A stretch of 64,000 bases of DNA, from positions 930,001 through 994,000 of the forward strand of contig NZ_CP123584.1 in the NCBI RefSeq assembly GCF_045277565.1, read 5' to 3'. A program made the translations under genes and the position numbers. This stretch comes from Aliisedimentitalea scapharcae (lineage in GTDB: Bacteria > Pseudomonadota > Alphaproteobacteria > Rhodobacterales > Rhodobacteraceae). Under the pieces are notes generated by a model. The model did no database searches and was not told the origin of the DNA. It saw only the letters and a program-made list of their open reading frames with translations. Position 1 is the stretch's first letter; each line of letters opens with the position of its first letter. Shown here piece after piece: positions 1 to 7,490 of this stretch.

Positions 1-1
1 T

Positions 2-373
2 CAGGACAAGGTACAGAGGGTTCAGGCGCTGACAGATGACGGGTGCAAGGTGTTGATGGTCGGGGATGGGTTGAATGACACTGCGGCGCTTGCGGCGGCC
101 CATGTGTCGATCTCGCCGGCTTCGGCGTTGGATGCGGCCCGGGTGGCTTCGGATATTGTGCTGCTGGGACAGGATTTGGCTCCAATAGCCGATGCGGTTG
201 ATACAGCGCAAAGGGCGACGCGTCGCATTCGGGAGAACTTTCGAATTGCAACAGTCTATAATCTGATTGCCGTGCCCTTGGCTGTTGTCGGTTTGGCAAC
301 GCCGCTGATCGCGGCCTTGGCCATGTCCAGTTCCTCTATTACAGTGTCGCTGAACGCGTTGCGGCTGAGGTGA
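2..373 (+). CDS. ccoI: C-terminal part of cbb3-oxidase copper P-type ATPase CcoI (5' truncated by window edge)
   Basis: Only the last 123 residues are present; the reading frame is open from base 2. The fragment carries the P-type ATPase hinge motif GDGLNDTAAL (bases 62-91) and ends in two hydrophobic segments (ATVYNLIAVPLAVVGLATPL and IAALAMSSSSITVSLNALRL), as in heavy-metal P1B ATPases. The identification as CcoI/FixI, the copper exporter needed to assemble cbb3-type cytochrome c oxidase, rests mainly on the ccoS gene that begins 7 bases after the stop. A generic CopA would look similar in this portion. Confidence 0.88.
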   Translation, partial: QDKVQRVQALTDDGCKVLMVGDGLNDTAALAAAHVSISPASALDAARVASDIVLLGQDLAPIADAVDTAQRATRRIRENFRIATVYNLIAVPLAVVGLATPLIAALAMSSSSITVSLNALRLR

Positions 374-379
374 AGTGCC

Positions 380-538
380 ATGGAAGTATTGTCTTACTTG
401 ATTCCGATTTCCCTGATCCTCGGTTCGATCGGTTTGGCAGGGTTCGTCTATACCGTGCGGTCCAACCAATACGATGATCCCGAAGGCGATGCACGGCGCA
501 TTCTCAGTGATGATTGGGACGACCATCCCAAGCCTTGA
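380..538 (+). CDS. ccoS: Cytochrome oxidase maturation protein CcoS
   Basis: A 52-residue protein, typical for CcoS. It starts with one transmembrane helix (about residues 3-25, LSYLIPISLILGSIGLAGFVY). A short polar tail follows, with the family's YDDPEGDARRIL segment and an acidic DDWDD end. CcoS is a small inner-membrane protein needed to insert heme and copper into cbb3 oxidase. It sits 7 bases after ccoI, so the two are cotranscribed. Its last 35 bases overlap the 3' end of the convergent RAYT gene. Confidence 0.93.
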   Translation: MEVLSYLIPISLILGSIGLAGFVYTVRSNQYDDPEGDARRILSDDWDDHPKP

Positions 539-1061
539 GCTCGTGGGGCGAGGGAACGGTGCGTGCAAGCACACACCCTACAGCCTGGCGATGGAAGGAA
601 CTGTAGGGCCAGTCGGCGGGGTGATCGCACAGGCCGCGCCGGGTTGGGAGAGTACGACAGATTTCCATATGGGTGCGATAGTCGGATTGGGAGGCAATAT
701 GGTGTTCCCAATACCGACGCTGCCAGATTCCGCGTTCACGACGCGCTAGCTGGCTAGCCGTTCGCGGGGCACGCGGGAGCTCGCGTGAAAAGCGTGATTT
801 GATTTGTCGCCATCGGGTTGGATAATCAAAATCCCCTTCCGGCAACGTCCATATCGCATGCATCTGGTCAGGAAGTACGACCCAGGCGTCGACATGAAAC
901 GGCCGTGTCCTGCGCGTGAGCCCCACGGCCGAGCGCAGTTGATCGATTTCATCCGTCAACAAGGTTGATTGGGGGTCCTGCAGACAGACTTCGAAATAGA
1001 TGGTTGCGCCTGGGCGACGTGGTCTGAGATAATTGGGCATGACACCAATGTTGGCGATCAT
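504..1061 (-). CDS. REP-associated tyrosine transposase (RAYT, IS200-like Y1 family), probably decaying
   Basis: A 185-residue Y1-transposase-like protein. Family landmarks are the FHVDAWVVLPDQMHAIWTLPEGD block (about residues 55-77), the IKSRFSR segment, the WQRRYWEHHI block (about 114-123) and DWPYSSFHR near the end. RAYTs are single-copy HUH nucleases thought to move REP hairpins. Here the usual HxH metal ligand reads Q66-M-H68, and the normally conserved NPVKHGL stretch has become LPTRRGL. The reading frame then runs through a REP hairpin into the 3' end of ccoS, so the last 25 or so residues are probably not native. It may be inactive. Confidence 0.85.
   Translation of the reverse strand: MIANIGVMPNYLRPRRPGATIYFEVCLQDPQSTLLTDEIDQLRSAVGLTRRTRPFHVDAWVVLPDQMHAIWTLPEGDFDYPTRWRQIKSRFSRELPRAPRTASQLARRERGIWQRRYWEHHIASQSDYRTHMEICRTLPTRRGLCDHPADWPYSSFHRQAVGCVLARTVPSPHELKAWDGRPNHH
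558..581 (-). repeat. REP-like hairpin with GTAG foot, copy 1
   Basis: A 24-base element. On the minus strand it reads GTAG followed by an imperfect 9-bp stem (GGTGTGTGC / GCACGCACC) with a TT loop. GTAG next to the stem is the known recognition tetranucleotide of RAYT-mobilised REPs. The copy lies inside the C-terminal coding end of the RAYT gene, in inverted orientation to copy 2. Confidence 0.8.
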
Positions 1062-1084
1062 GGTTAAGATTTAGTGAAGGGCGT

Positions 1085-1108
1085 GTAGGGTGCGTGCTGG
1101 CACGCACC
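1085..1108 (+). repeat. REP-like hairpin with GTAG foot, copy 2
   Basis: Reads GTAG then a perfect 9-bp stem GGTGCGTGC / GCACGCACC with a TG loop. It lies 23 bases upstream of the RAYT start and differs from copy 1 at two positions. Together the two copies form an inverted pair bracketing the RAYT gene. Confidence 0.82.
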
Positions 1109-1120
1109 TTTGCTTTCAGG

Positions 1121-2614
1121 TCAGGATTTGGGGCCGATCATCGAGCAGGTGACGTTGCGGGCCTTGAGGCGTCTGCAGGCCAGATCTGCGCGTTCCTGAC
1201 TCATCCCCAGAAAATTCGCCTCATATCCCTTGTTGGACTGCACGACTTTTCGCAAGGACCCATCCAAGGTTGCCATTTCCGCGAGGGCGGTGCGCAGCAA
1301 AACCTTTTCAGCCTGGTACCGGTTGGAATAGCGCCCGACATTGATCCCCCAATACTGCCCACCCGAAGTGGATAGACGGGTCACAACTTCCTGAACCGTT
1401 TCTTCTTTGACGCTGACGTTTGATGCCAGAACGGCCGTTTCTACAGCCTCTGCGGCCACCTGTGGGCGCTGCGCGGGTCGTGTGCCAGGGGTCACCGCCG
1501 CGACATCCTTGGCTTCGGCCAATGCGGCGTCGATGCTGGCTTGAATGGCTGCCCGCTGTTCGTCCGTTGTATTTGCATTGGCGAGTTGAACGGTTCCCTG
1601 ATCGCCTGGACGGACCATGGGGCGTAAACTTTTGTCGACGGCGGTCGTGACACGCACGGTCTTCGCTCCAGTGCCGACCTCATTGCCGACATAGGCCGGC
1701 CGCTGGGGCTTGCGCAGCGGTGCGCGCGACGGAGACCGGCGGAAACCCATATCCAGAAGCTCGGCGACCTTGGCATTGCGCGCGGTCGATGATTTACCGC
1801 CAAAGACAGTCGCAATCACGCGTTCATTGCCGCGTTGGGCCGACGCCACGAGATTGAACCCGGCCGCCCGTGTGTATCCGGTCTTGATGCCGTCAGCGCC
1901 CTTATAGGCAGCCAGAAGACGCCTGTTTGTATTGTTGACGGTCTTGATCCCGGCGTTGGTCGAAGTCCGTGAAAACAGGTTGTAATACTGCGGGAAGTCA
2001 TACAGCAGATGCCGCCCCAAGGTGGTCATGTCCCGGGCTGTCGACAAATGTCCGCTTTCCGTCAAACCATGGGCGTTCTTGAATGTCGTCCGGGTCATCC
2101 CCAAAGCTTTGGCCGTTCGGGTCATGCGGCGCGCAAAGGCGGCTTCGGACCCGGCGACAGCTTCACCCAGCGCGGTTGCCGCGTCATTGGCCGATTTGAC
2201 GGCCGCCGCACGGATCAAATAGCGCAGCGCAATTTTCTGCCCGGCCCGCAACCCCAGTTTGGACGGAGGCTCGGATGCGGCATGTTTGGAAATACGCACT
2301 TTGGTATCCAGGGTGAGCTCCCCGTTGCGCACGGCTTCAAAGGTGACGTAAAGCGTCATCATCTTTGTCAGCGATGCGGGGTGGAGACGGGTATCCGCGT
2401 TGCGGGAATGCAGCACCTCTCCGGTGCGTGCGTCAATCACCATTGCAGCATAGGGTGCCGCCCAAGCACCCAAGGGCATGATCAAACACACCCACACAAT
2501 AGCGAATACATAAAGACCCCAACGGGTCGGACTCAGATGCCGAACCTGCACGATCGCTGCCTTTTTCTGCCTCACGCCGCTGCATTTTTGCAGCTGACTT
2601 TTGATTATTACCAA
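1121..2614 (-). CDS. D-alanyl-D-alanine carboxypeptidase (peptidase S11) with C-terminal SPOR domain
   Basis: A 497-residue penicillin-binding protein of the PBP5/6 (DacA/DacC) type that trims D-Ala from peptidoglycan side chains in the periplasm. An N-terminal hydrophobic segment (about residues 33-52) ending AWA-AP serves as signal or anchor. The three S11 catalytic motifs are present: S81-L-T-K84, S141-A-N143 and K244-T-G246. A low-complexity linker leads to a SPOR domain (about 415-494), which binds denuded septal glycan. Rhodobacterales proteins often have this layout. The start is uncertain; a GTG near base 2575 would give a 484-residue form. Confidence 0.92.
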   Translation of the reverse strand: MVIIKSQLQKCSGVRQKKAAIVQVRHLSPTRWGLYVFAIVWVCLIMPLGAWAAPYAAMVIDARTGEVLHSRNADTRLHPASLTKMMTLYVTFEAVRNGELTLDTKVRISKHAASEPPSKLGLRAGQKIALRYLIRAAAVKSANDAATALGEAVAGSEAAFARRMTRTAKALGMTRTTFKNAHGLTESGHLSTARDMTTLGRHLLYDFPQYYNLFSRTSTNAGIKTVNNTNRRLLAAYKGADGIKTGYTRAAGFNLVASAQRGNERVIATVFGGKSSTARNAKVAELLDMGFRRSPSRAPLRKPQRPAYVGNEVGTGAKTVRVTTAVDKSLRPMVRPGDQGTVQLANANTTDEQRAAIQASIDAALAEAKDVAAVTPGTRPAQRPQVAAEAVETAVLASNVSVKEETVQEVVTRLSTSGGQYWGINVGRYSNRYQAEKVLLRTALAEMATLDGSLRKVVQSNKGYEANFLGMSQERADLACRRLKARNVTCSMIGPKS

Positions 2615-2693
2615 AAGCGTAACACAGCATTTCTCTGAAATAAACCAAAAGCTTTTATGACGTTCCTCAGCTAATTATGAGACAGGAGGCAAC

Positions 2694-2789
2694 ATGTTGT
2701 GGCCGTGTTTCACGAAACCTCTACACCCGGCGCAAGGCACAGGATCTGTCCCTGTCCCCAGAGTGTCGGCAGGTCGTAACGTCAATTAG
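2694..2789 (+). CDS. Possible 31-residue small ORF with a strong ribosome binding site
   Basis: An ATG preceded 7 bases upstream by AGGAGG opens a 31-codon frame ending in TAG, overlapping the end of the convergent tautomerase-like gene by four bases. The peptide (MLWPCFTKPLHP...) matches no family I recognise and has no membrane segment. The Shine-Dalgarno match is the only support, so it may be chance. Confidence 0.2.
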   Translation: MLWPCFTKPLHPAQGTGSVPVPRVSAGRNVN

Positions 2790-3118
2790 GTGTGACCAGA
2801 ATGCATGTTTGTGACATAGGCTGGCCCGCTGAAAGTCAGCTCCAGGGAAAATGCACAAGGCTGAGCGATTCGCGCCTTTATCTTACGCTCCAGGTCATCT
2901 AGCAGATCCTGAAGAAATGCTGCGTCGCGATGTGCCTTTGGCAACAACGACACGTTGATGATGATATGCGTGTGATGGAACTGCTCGACGGGCCAGGCGC
3001 GACCTTTGCAGGCACCGGCGCTATTGTCATGGTTCAGAATTGTGGCCTCGATATCGGCCAGAATGGCTGGGGCGTTGATGTTCAAATCCGACGAATATTT
3101 GATTTCGGCGTGGGGCAT
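2786..3118 (-). CDS. 5-carboxymethyl-2-hydroxymuconate isomerase-like protein (tautomerase superfamily)
   Basis: A 110-residue protein beginning M-P2-H-A-E-I-K-Y-S, the CHMI family start in which the N-terminal proline is the catalytic base after Met removal. The central H-H-T-H-I-I-I-N-V-S-L-L strand and a late helix (AFLQDLLDDLERKIKARI) also fit the fold. HpaF-type enzymes isomerise a homoprotocatechuate ring-cleavage product. No other aromatic degradation gene is nearby, so the true substrate may differ. Confidence 0.75.
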   Translation of the reverse strand: MPHAEIKYSSDLNINAPAILADIEATILNHDNSAGACKGRAWPVEQFHHTHIIINVSLLPKAHRDAAFLQDLLDDLERKIKARIAQPCAFSLELTFSGPAYVTNMHSGHT

Positions 3119-3297
3119 GGTCCGGGTTCCCTGAAATGACGCTGCTGTCAGGCGTGTTTACCGGGAAAAATCCAAAAGAGAAGGGCCCGCCAATGGTTCG
3201 CGCCGGTGTCGGCAAACCAAAAGGCCCCAAAACCATAGGCCCTTGGATATCTGTTCAAACGACTCCCAGTGATCGCTAGGTGCGCCGGGGCATACCT

Positions 3298-4011
3298 CTA
3301 CGTATTGCGGGGGTCGATCTGTGCAACCAGTTGCGGCAGGTCCGCGAGGGTGGAAACCTTGTGGTACCGCAGGGCGGAACGCGGTTCCTCGGCGTGTTCG
3401 ATTTCCCAAACCATCCCGTGGGGCACGTAGATTCCCCATCCGCCAGCTTGCACGACGGGAACGACATCAGAGCGCATTGAATTGCCCACCATCATGGCCC
3501 GATCCGGTCCTTCGCCATGGCGCGTAAAGATGTCGATATAGATATCCGTCGTCTTTTCTGACACGATTTCCACCCCGTCGAACAGATCGCCCAACCCGGA
3601 CTGGGCCAGCTTGCGTTCCTGGTCCAGCAGATCGCCTTTTGTGATCAACAGCACCCGGTAATCCTGGGCCACCGTTTCAACGGCCCGCTGGGCGTGGGGC
3701 AGCAACTCGATCGGGTGGCGCAGCATCTCCTGACCGGCCTCGATCAATTCGCGGATCACTCGGGCAGGGACCCGGTCTTCTGTCACTTCGATAGCTGTTT
3801 CGATCATCGACAGTGTGAACCCTTTGATCCCGTACCCATAGTGGCCGATATTGCGTTTTTCGGCCGCCAGAAGCCGATTGGCCAAATCGTCGGCGTCGGC
3901 GTAATCGCATAGCAATCCGGCGAACCTGTCCTGGGTCAGGCGAAAGAAGCGTTCGTTGTGCCAAAGCGTATCATCAGCATCAAAGGCGATGGTGGTCAGC
4001 GGACTCTTCAT
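3298..4011 (-). CDS. HAD-superfamily hydrolase (probable phosphatase)
   Basis: A 237-residue HAD hydrolase with all four motifs: motif I DADDTLW (near residue 11) with the nucleophile and acid aspartates, motif II around LLITKGD, a motif III lysine in SEKTTD, and motif IV VGNSMRSDV. A helical cap between motifs I and II places it near the YjjG/phosphoglycolate phosphatase group. It is divergent from clpS across about 100 bases. The substrate cannot be read from the sequence. Confidence 0.85.
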   Translation of the reverse strand: MKSPLTTIAFDADDTLWHNERFFRLTQDRFAGLLCDYADADDLANRLLAAEKRNIGHYGYGIKGFTLSMIETAIEVTEDRVPARVIRELIEAGQEMLRHPIELLPHAQRAVETVAQDYRVLLITKGDLLDQERKLAQSGLGDLFDGVEIVSEKTTDIYIDIFTRHGEGPDRAMMVGNSMRSDVVPVVQAGGWGIYVPHGMVWEIEHAEEPRSALRYHKVSTLADLPQLVAQIDPRNT

Positions 4012-4030
4012 TTTTGACTGTTCGCTTTCT

Positions 4031-4058
4031 CTTTTCTAAACTGATTGCGAGGCTATAT
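4031..4058 (+). promoter_or_regulatory. Possible heat-shock-type promoter upstream of clpS
   Basis: A CTATAT hexamer (4053-4058) resembles the -10 element of alphaproteobacterial RpoH promoters. A CTTT at 4031-4034 lies 18 bases upstream, where CTTG would be expected. ClpS acts with the ClpAP protease, so heat-shock control is plausible. The -35 match is weak. Confidence 0.3.
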
Positions 4059-4114
4059 AAGCATAGAAACAAAAACCACGGGCCGCTTGGCCCAAAAACC
4101 GGATAGACCCTGAC

Positions 4115-4462
4115 GTGACCTTGCAGCCTTTGCCCCTGATGATGTCGGACAACGCGGACGATGACACCGAAAGCGGCCTGATGACCAAAACGCGGGCCAA
4201 GACCAAACGCCCGCCGCGTTACAAGGTGCTGTTGTTGAACGATGACTATACACCGATGGAATTTGTCGTGCATGTTCTCGAACGGTTCTTTGGTTTGAAC
4301 CATGCGCAGGCCTTTGAAATCATGTTGACTGTCCACAAGAAGGGATTGGCGGTGGTTGGAGTGTTCAGCCACGAGATCGCTGAAACCAAAGTCGGGCAGG
4401 TTATGGATTTTGCCCGCAGGCACCAGCATCCGCTGCAGTGTACGATGGAAAAAGAAGAATAA
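4115..4462 (+). CDS. clpS: ATP-dependent Clp protease adaptor ClpS
   Basis: A 115-residue ClpS. After a variable basic N-terminus the core reads RYKVLLLNDDYTPMEFVVHVLERFF, then VHKKGLAVVGVFSHEIAETK and a HPLQCTMEKE end, all hallmark ClpS segments. ClpS binds the ClpA N-domain in the cytoplasm and delivers N-degron substrates. The given start is a GTG; two in-frame ATGs at 4139 and 4142 (MMSDN...) are plausible alternatives. No clpA follows in this window. Confidence 0.95.
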   Translation: MTLQPLPLMMSDNADDDTESGLMTKTRAKTKRPPRYKVLLLNDDYTPMEFVVHVLERFFGLNHAQAFEIMLTVHKKGLAVVGVFSHEIAETKVGQVMDFARRHQHPLQCTMEKEE

Positions 4463-4575
4463 ATCTGCCGCAGTCCTGAATGTATTGCTCTCGCGGGTTG
4501 GCACGTGTGATCGCTTGTTCTTGGCCGTAACACCGCCTAAGAAGCGCGGATCTGTCAGCGCGAGAGGGCCTGCCT

Positions 4576-5562
4576 ATGTCTCCCCGTCTTTCCCTAGCCA
4601 TCCAGGCCGGTGTCCCGATTCCTGATGAGGGCCGCATAGCGGTCTTCCATCCTCGTGGGGATGCGGACCTGTCGGTGCTGCCTGCCGACCGCGTTTTAGC
4701 TATTCAACCTATGCGACCCGATCATGATGCGCTGGTCGCACGCGGATTTGCCTGTGCAGCGACCCTGCCCGAAGGTGAGCGGTTTGCGGCATCGGTTGTG
4801 TTCGCGACACGGGCCAAGGGGTTGGGACGGGATCTGGTGGCGCGGGCCAGTGCCTGCACAGAGGGTCCGGTTCTGGTGGATGGGGCCAAAACCGATGGAA
4901 TCGATTCTCTGATCAAACCGCTGTTGAAACAGGCCCAGGCCCATGCGCCGATTTCCAAGGCCCACGGCAAGATCTGCTGGTTTTCCGGTGGCGTGGAGAT
5001 GCCGGATTGGCGGGCTGCGGACTTTACCGATATCGGCGGATATGTAACCGCACCCGGCGTGTTTTCGGCAGATGGAATTGACCCGGCCTCGGCATTGCTG
5101 GCTCAGAGTTTACCAGTCAAACTGGGCCGTAGGGTTGCCGATTTGGGGGCCGGGTGGGGCTATCTGTCTGCTCAGATCCTGACACATGACGCAGTAGAGG
5201 TTCTGCACATGATCGAAGCGGATCATGCGGCCCTGGATTGTGCCCGTCGCAATGTAACGGATGCGCGCGCGCAGATGCATTGGGCCGATGCCTGTGGATG
5301 GGCTGCGCCCGAACCGCTGGATACCGTTGTGATGAACCCGCCATTCCACACGGGTCGCGCGGCCGAACCGGCGCTGGGACAGTCCTTTATTGATACAGCG
5401 GCCCGCGTGTTGACGCCGTCGGGGCAGCTGTGGCTGGTTGCCAATCGGCACTTGCCGTATGAAACCCGTCTGAGCGAAAAATTTGCCCAAGTCGAGGAAA
5501 TCGCCGGCGACAACCGGTTCAAGGTCCTGCACGCCAGCCGACCGAAACGACAACGTCGCTGA
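4576..5562 (+). CDS. rsmC: RsmC-type 16S rRNA (guanine-N2) methyltransferase
   Basis: A 328-residue protein with the two-domain layout of RsmC/RlmG enzymes. A degenerate N-terminal MTase-like half is followed by a catalytic SAM-binding half with motif I VADLGAGWGYLS (about 189-200) and the N-P-P-F motif typical of exocyclic amino-group methylation (MNPPFHTGRAAEPALGQSFI). The C-terminal strand LWLVANRHLPYE is also characteristic. RsmC methylates G1207 of 16S rRNA in E. coli; a related guanine target is possible. Confidence 0.85.
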   Translation: MSPRLSLAIQAGVPIPDEGRIAVFHPRGDADLSVLPADRVLAIQPMRPDHDALVARGFACAATLPEGERFAASVVFATRAKGLGRDLVARASACTEGPVLVDGAKTDGIDSLIKPLLKQAQAHAPISKAHGKICWFSGGVEMPDWRAADFTDIGGYVTAPGVFSADGIDPASALLAQSLPVKLGRRVADLGAGWGYLSAQILTHDAVEVLHMIEADHAALDCARRNVTDARAQMHWADACGWAAPEPLDTVVMNPPFHTGRAAEPALGQSFIDTAARVLTPSGQLWLVANRHLPYETRLSEKFAQVEEIAGDNRFKVLHASRPKRQRR

Positions 5563-5693
5563 GCCGAATAGCAACACCGGCAGAAATGCGCTGGCCTCAT
5601 CGGTGTGGAAACTGCAACGACAAAAACCGGTTTCAACCTTGGACCAACCTGATTAGCCTGCCCTCTCGAGACCCACAGACGGAGCGTTGCCCC

Positions 5694-6503
5694 ATGTCCT
5701 TTTCCATCTCAGGAAAAACCGCAATCGTCACCGGTGCCTCCAGCGGCATTGGTTTGGCAATCGGCAAGCAATTCGCCGAACAAGGTGCCAATGTGATGTT
5801 CGCCGATCACAGCGAAAAGGATCTGATCAGCGAGTTGGACAAATATGCGGACGATGACAATGTCGCATATTTTGCGGGGGACCTGCGCGAACGTCTGACC
5901 ATCGCCAATCTGTTGTCGGCAACGATTGATACGTTCGATCAGATCGACATTTTGGTGAATGGCGCGCGCCAGGTTGTGCCGTCGGATCCGTTGGACCCAA
6001 ACGATACGTCAACGGAAATTCTGTTGGGGCAAACTCTGTTGCCGACATTGCGCCTGTCTCAACAAGTGGCGCGCCGCATGATGAAGCAGGCCGAAGATCG
6101 TGACGAAGACGACAACACACCCGCCGGGTCAATTATCAATCTGTCCTCGATTGCGGCACGCCGCACCCATCCCGAACTGCTGGCCTATTCGGTGACTTCG
6201 GCGGCCTTGGATCAGGTGACCCGGTCACTGGCCGTGGCGCTGGCCCCGCACAAGATCCGGGTGAATTCCGTTGCCTTCGGGTCGGTCATGAGCGCGTCAA
6301 TGAAGACAATTCTCAAGGAAAACCGATCCTTCCGACAGGACATCGAACAACACACCCCGTTGGGTCGGATTGCATCGCCAACGGAATTGGCGGATGCGGC
6401 GCAATTCCTGGCTTCGGATGCAGCAGGTTTCATGACCGGACAGATCGTGACGCTGGATGGCGGGCGCACTCTGCTCGACCCGGTTGCTGCGCCGGTACAC
6501 TGA
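5694..6503 (+). CDS. Short-chain dehydrogenase/reductase family protein lacking the catalytic lysine
   Basis: A 269-residue classical SDR. It has the cofactor motif TGASSGIG (residues 13-20), a strand with S151-S152 in the usual serine position, and a C-terminal FMTGQIVTLDGG. The active-site YxxxK reads Y165-S-V-T-S169, so the lysine is replaced by serine, and the NNAG motif is VNGA. It may bind NAD(P)(H) without normal turnover. The start was set at the ATG after the 36-codon upstream extension, because SFSISGKTAIVTG is the normal SDR beginning. It lies 23 bases upstream of hemF and may be cotranscribed with it. Confidence 0.85.
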   Translation: MSFSISGKTAIVTGASSGIGLAIGKQFAEQGANVMFADHSEKDLISELDKYADDDNVAYFAGDLRERLTIANLLSATIDTFDQIDILVNGARQVVPSDPLDPNDTSTEILLGQTLLPTLRLSQQVARRMMKQAEDRDEDDNTPAGSIINLSSIAARRTHPELLAYSVTSAALDQVTRSLAVALAPHKIRVNSVAFGSVMSASMKTILKENRSFRQDIEQHTPLGRIASPTELADAAQFLASDAAGFMTGQIVTLDGGRTLLDPVAAPVH

Positions 6504-6526
6504 TATTTCGACACAAAGGACGACCT

Positions 6527-7420
6527 ATGACCGCTTCGATGGACATTGAAAAAGCCACCGCCTCTGCCTGGTTCCGCCAGCTGCGTGACGACATCGTTGC
6601 CGCATTCGAAGAGCTGGAAGACAACCACGCTACCGGCCCCTTGTCCGACGCAGCGCCGGGGCGGTTCGACGTCAGTGAAACCAAACGTGCCTCGGAGGAT
6701 GGATCTGATGCGGGCGGCGGATTGATGAGCGTCATGCGGGGCGGGCGTGTGTTCGAAAAGGTCGGGGTCAATATCTCGACTGTCTATGGCACCTTGGGGG
6801 AGCGGGCACAAAACGCAATGGCCGCGCGCAAAGGCATCCCGGGAATGAAGGATGATCCGCGGTTCTGGGCCTCGGGCATCAGTCTGGTTGCGCATATGCA
6901 GAACCCGCATGCGCCCGCCGTTCACATGAATACCCGCATGTTCTGGACCCCGCACGCCTGGTGGTTTGGTGGCGGATCTGACCTGAATCCGTGCATCGAA
7001 TATGACGAAGACACCGCGCATTTTCATGCCACGCAGAAATCGCATCTCGACCCGCATGGCCCCGGCCACTATCCCCGGCTCAAGGAATGGGCGGATGAGT
7101 ATTTCTATATCCCGCACCGCAATCGCGCCCGTGGCGTGGGCGGCATTTTCATGGATGACTATTGCAGCGACGACTGGCAGGGTGATTTCGCTCTGACCCA
7201 GGACATTGGCCGTGCCTTCCTGCCCGCCTTTCTTCCGCTGGTGGAAAAACGTCGGGCGCAGGATTGGTCTGACGCCGACAAGGACGCGCAACTTGTGCAT
7301 CGCGGGCTCTATGCCGAATACAACCTGGTCTATGACAGGGGCACCAAATTCGGCCTGGAAACCGGCCATGATGCCAATGCGGTGCTGATGAGCCTGCCGC
7401 CGATGGCCAAATGGGTCTGA
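6527..7420 (+). CDS. hemF: Oxygen-dependent coproporphyrinogen III oxidase
   Basis: A 297-residue HemF of normal length. It converts coproporphyrinogen III to protoporphyrinogen IX with O2 in heme and bacteriochlorophyll synthesis. Family blocks seen are GGGLMSVMRGGRVFEKVGVN, the histidine-rich HMNTRMFW / WWFGGGSDLNP region, FMDDYCSDDW, and the glycine and arginine strand LYAEYNLVYDRGTKFGL. A purine-rich AAAGGACG precedes the start. Confidence 0.97.
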   Translation: MTASMDIEKATASAWFRQLRDDIVAAFEELEDNHATGPLSDAAPGRFDVSETKRASEDGSDAGGGLMSVMRGGRVFEKVGVNISTVYGTLGERAQNAMAARKGIPGMKDDPRFWASGISLVAHMQNPHAPAVHMNTRMFWTPHAWWFGGGSDLNPCIEYDEDTAHFHATQKSHLDPHGPGHYPRLKEWADEYFYIPHRNRARGVGGIFMDDYCSDDWQGDFALTQDIGRAFLPAFLPLVEKRRAQDWSDADKDAQLVHRGLYAEYNLVYDRGTKFGLETGHDANAVLMSLPPMAKWV

Positions 7421-7490
7421 TCCGCGACGCCTGACTTGCATTCATCGCAATTGGCCGATAGCAGGTTCACGATTAATTCGGGGACCGGTC

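Noticed and set aside
6212..7441. 409-codon open frame antisense to hemF
   Set aside because: Shadow frame with histidine- and arginine-rich composition and no domain.
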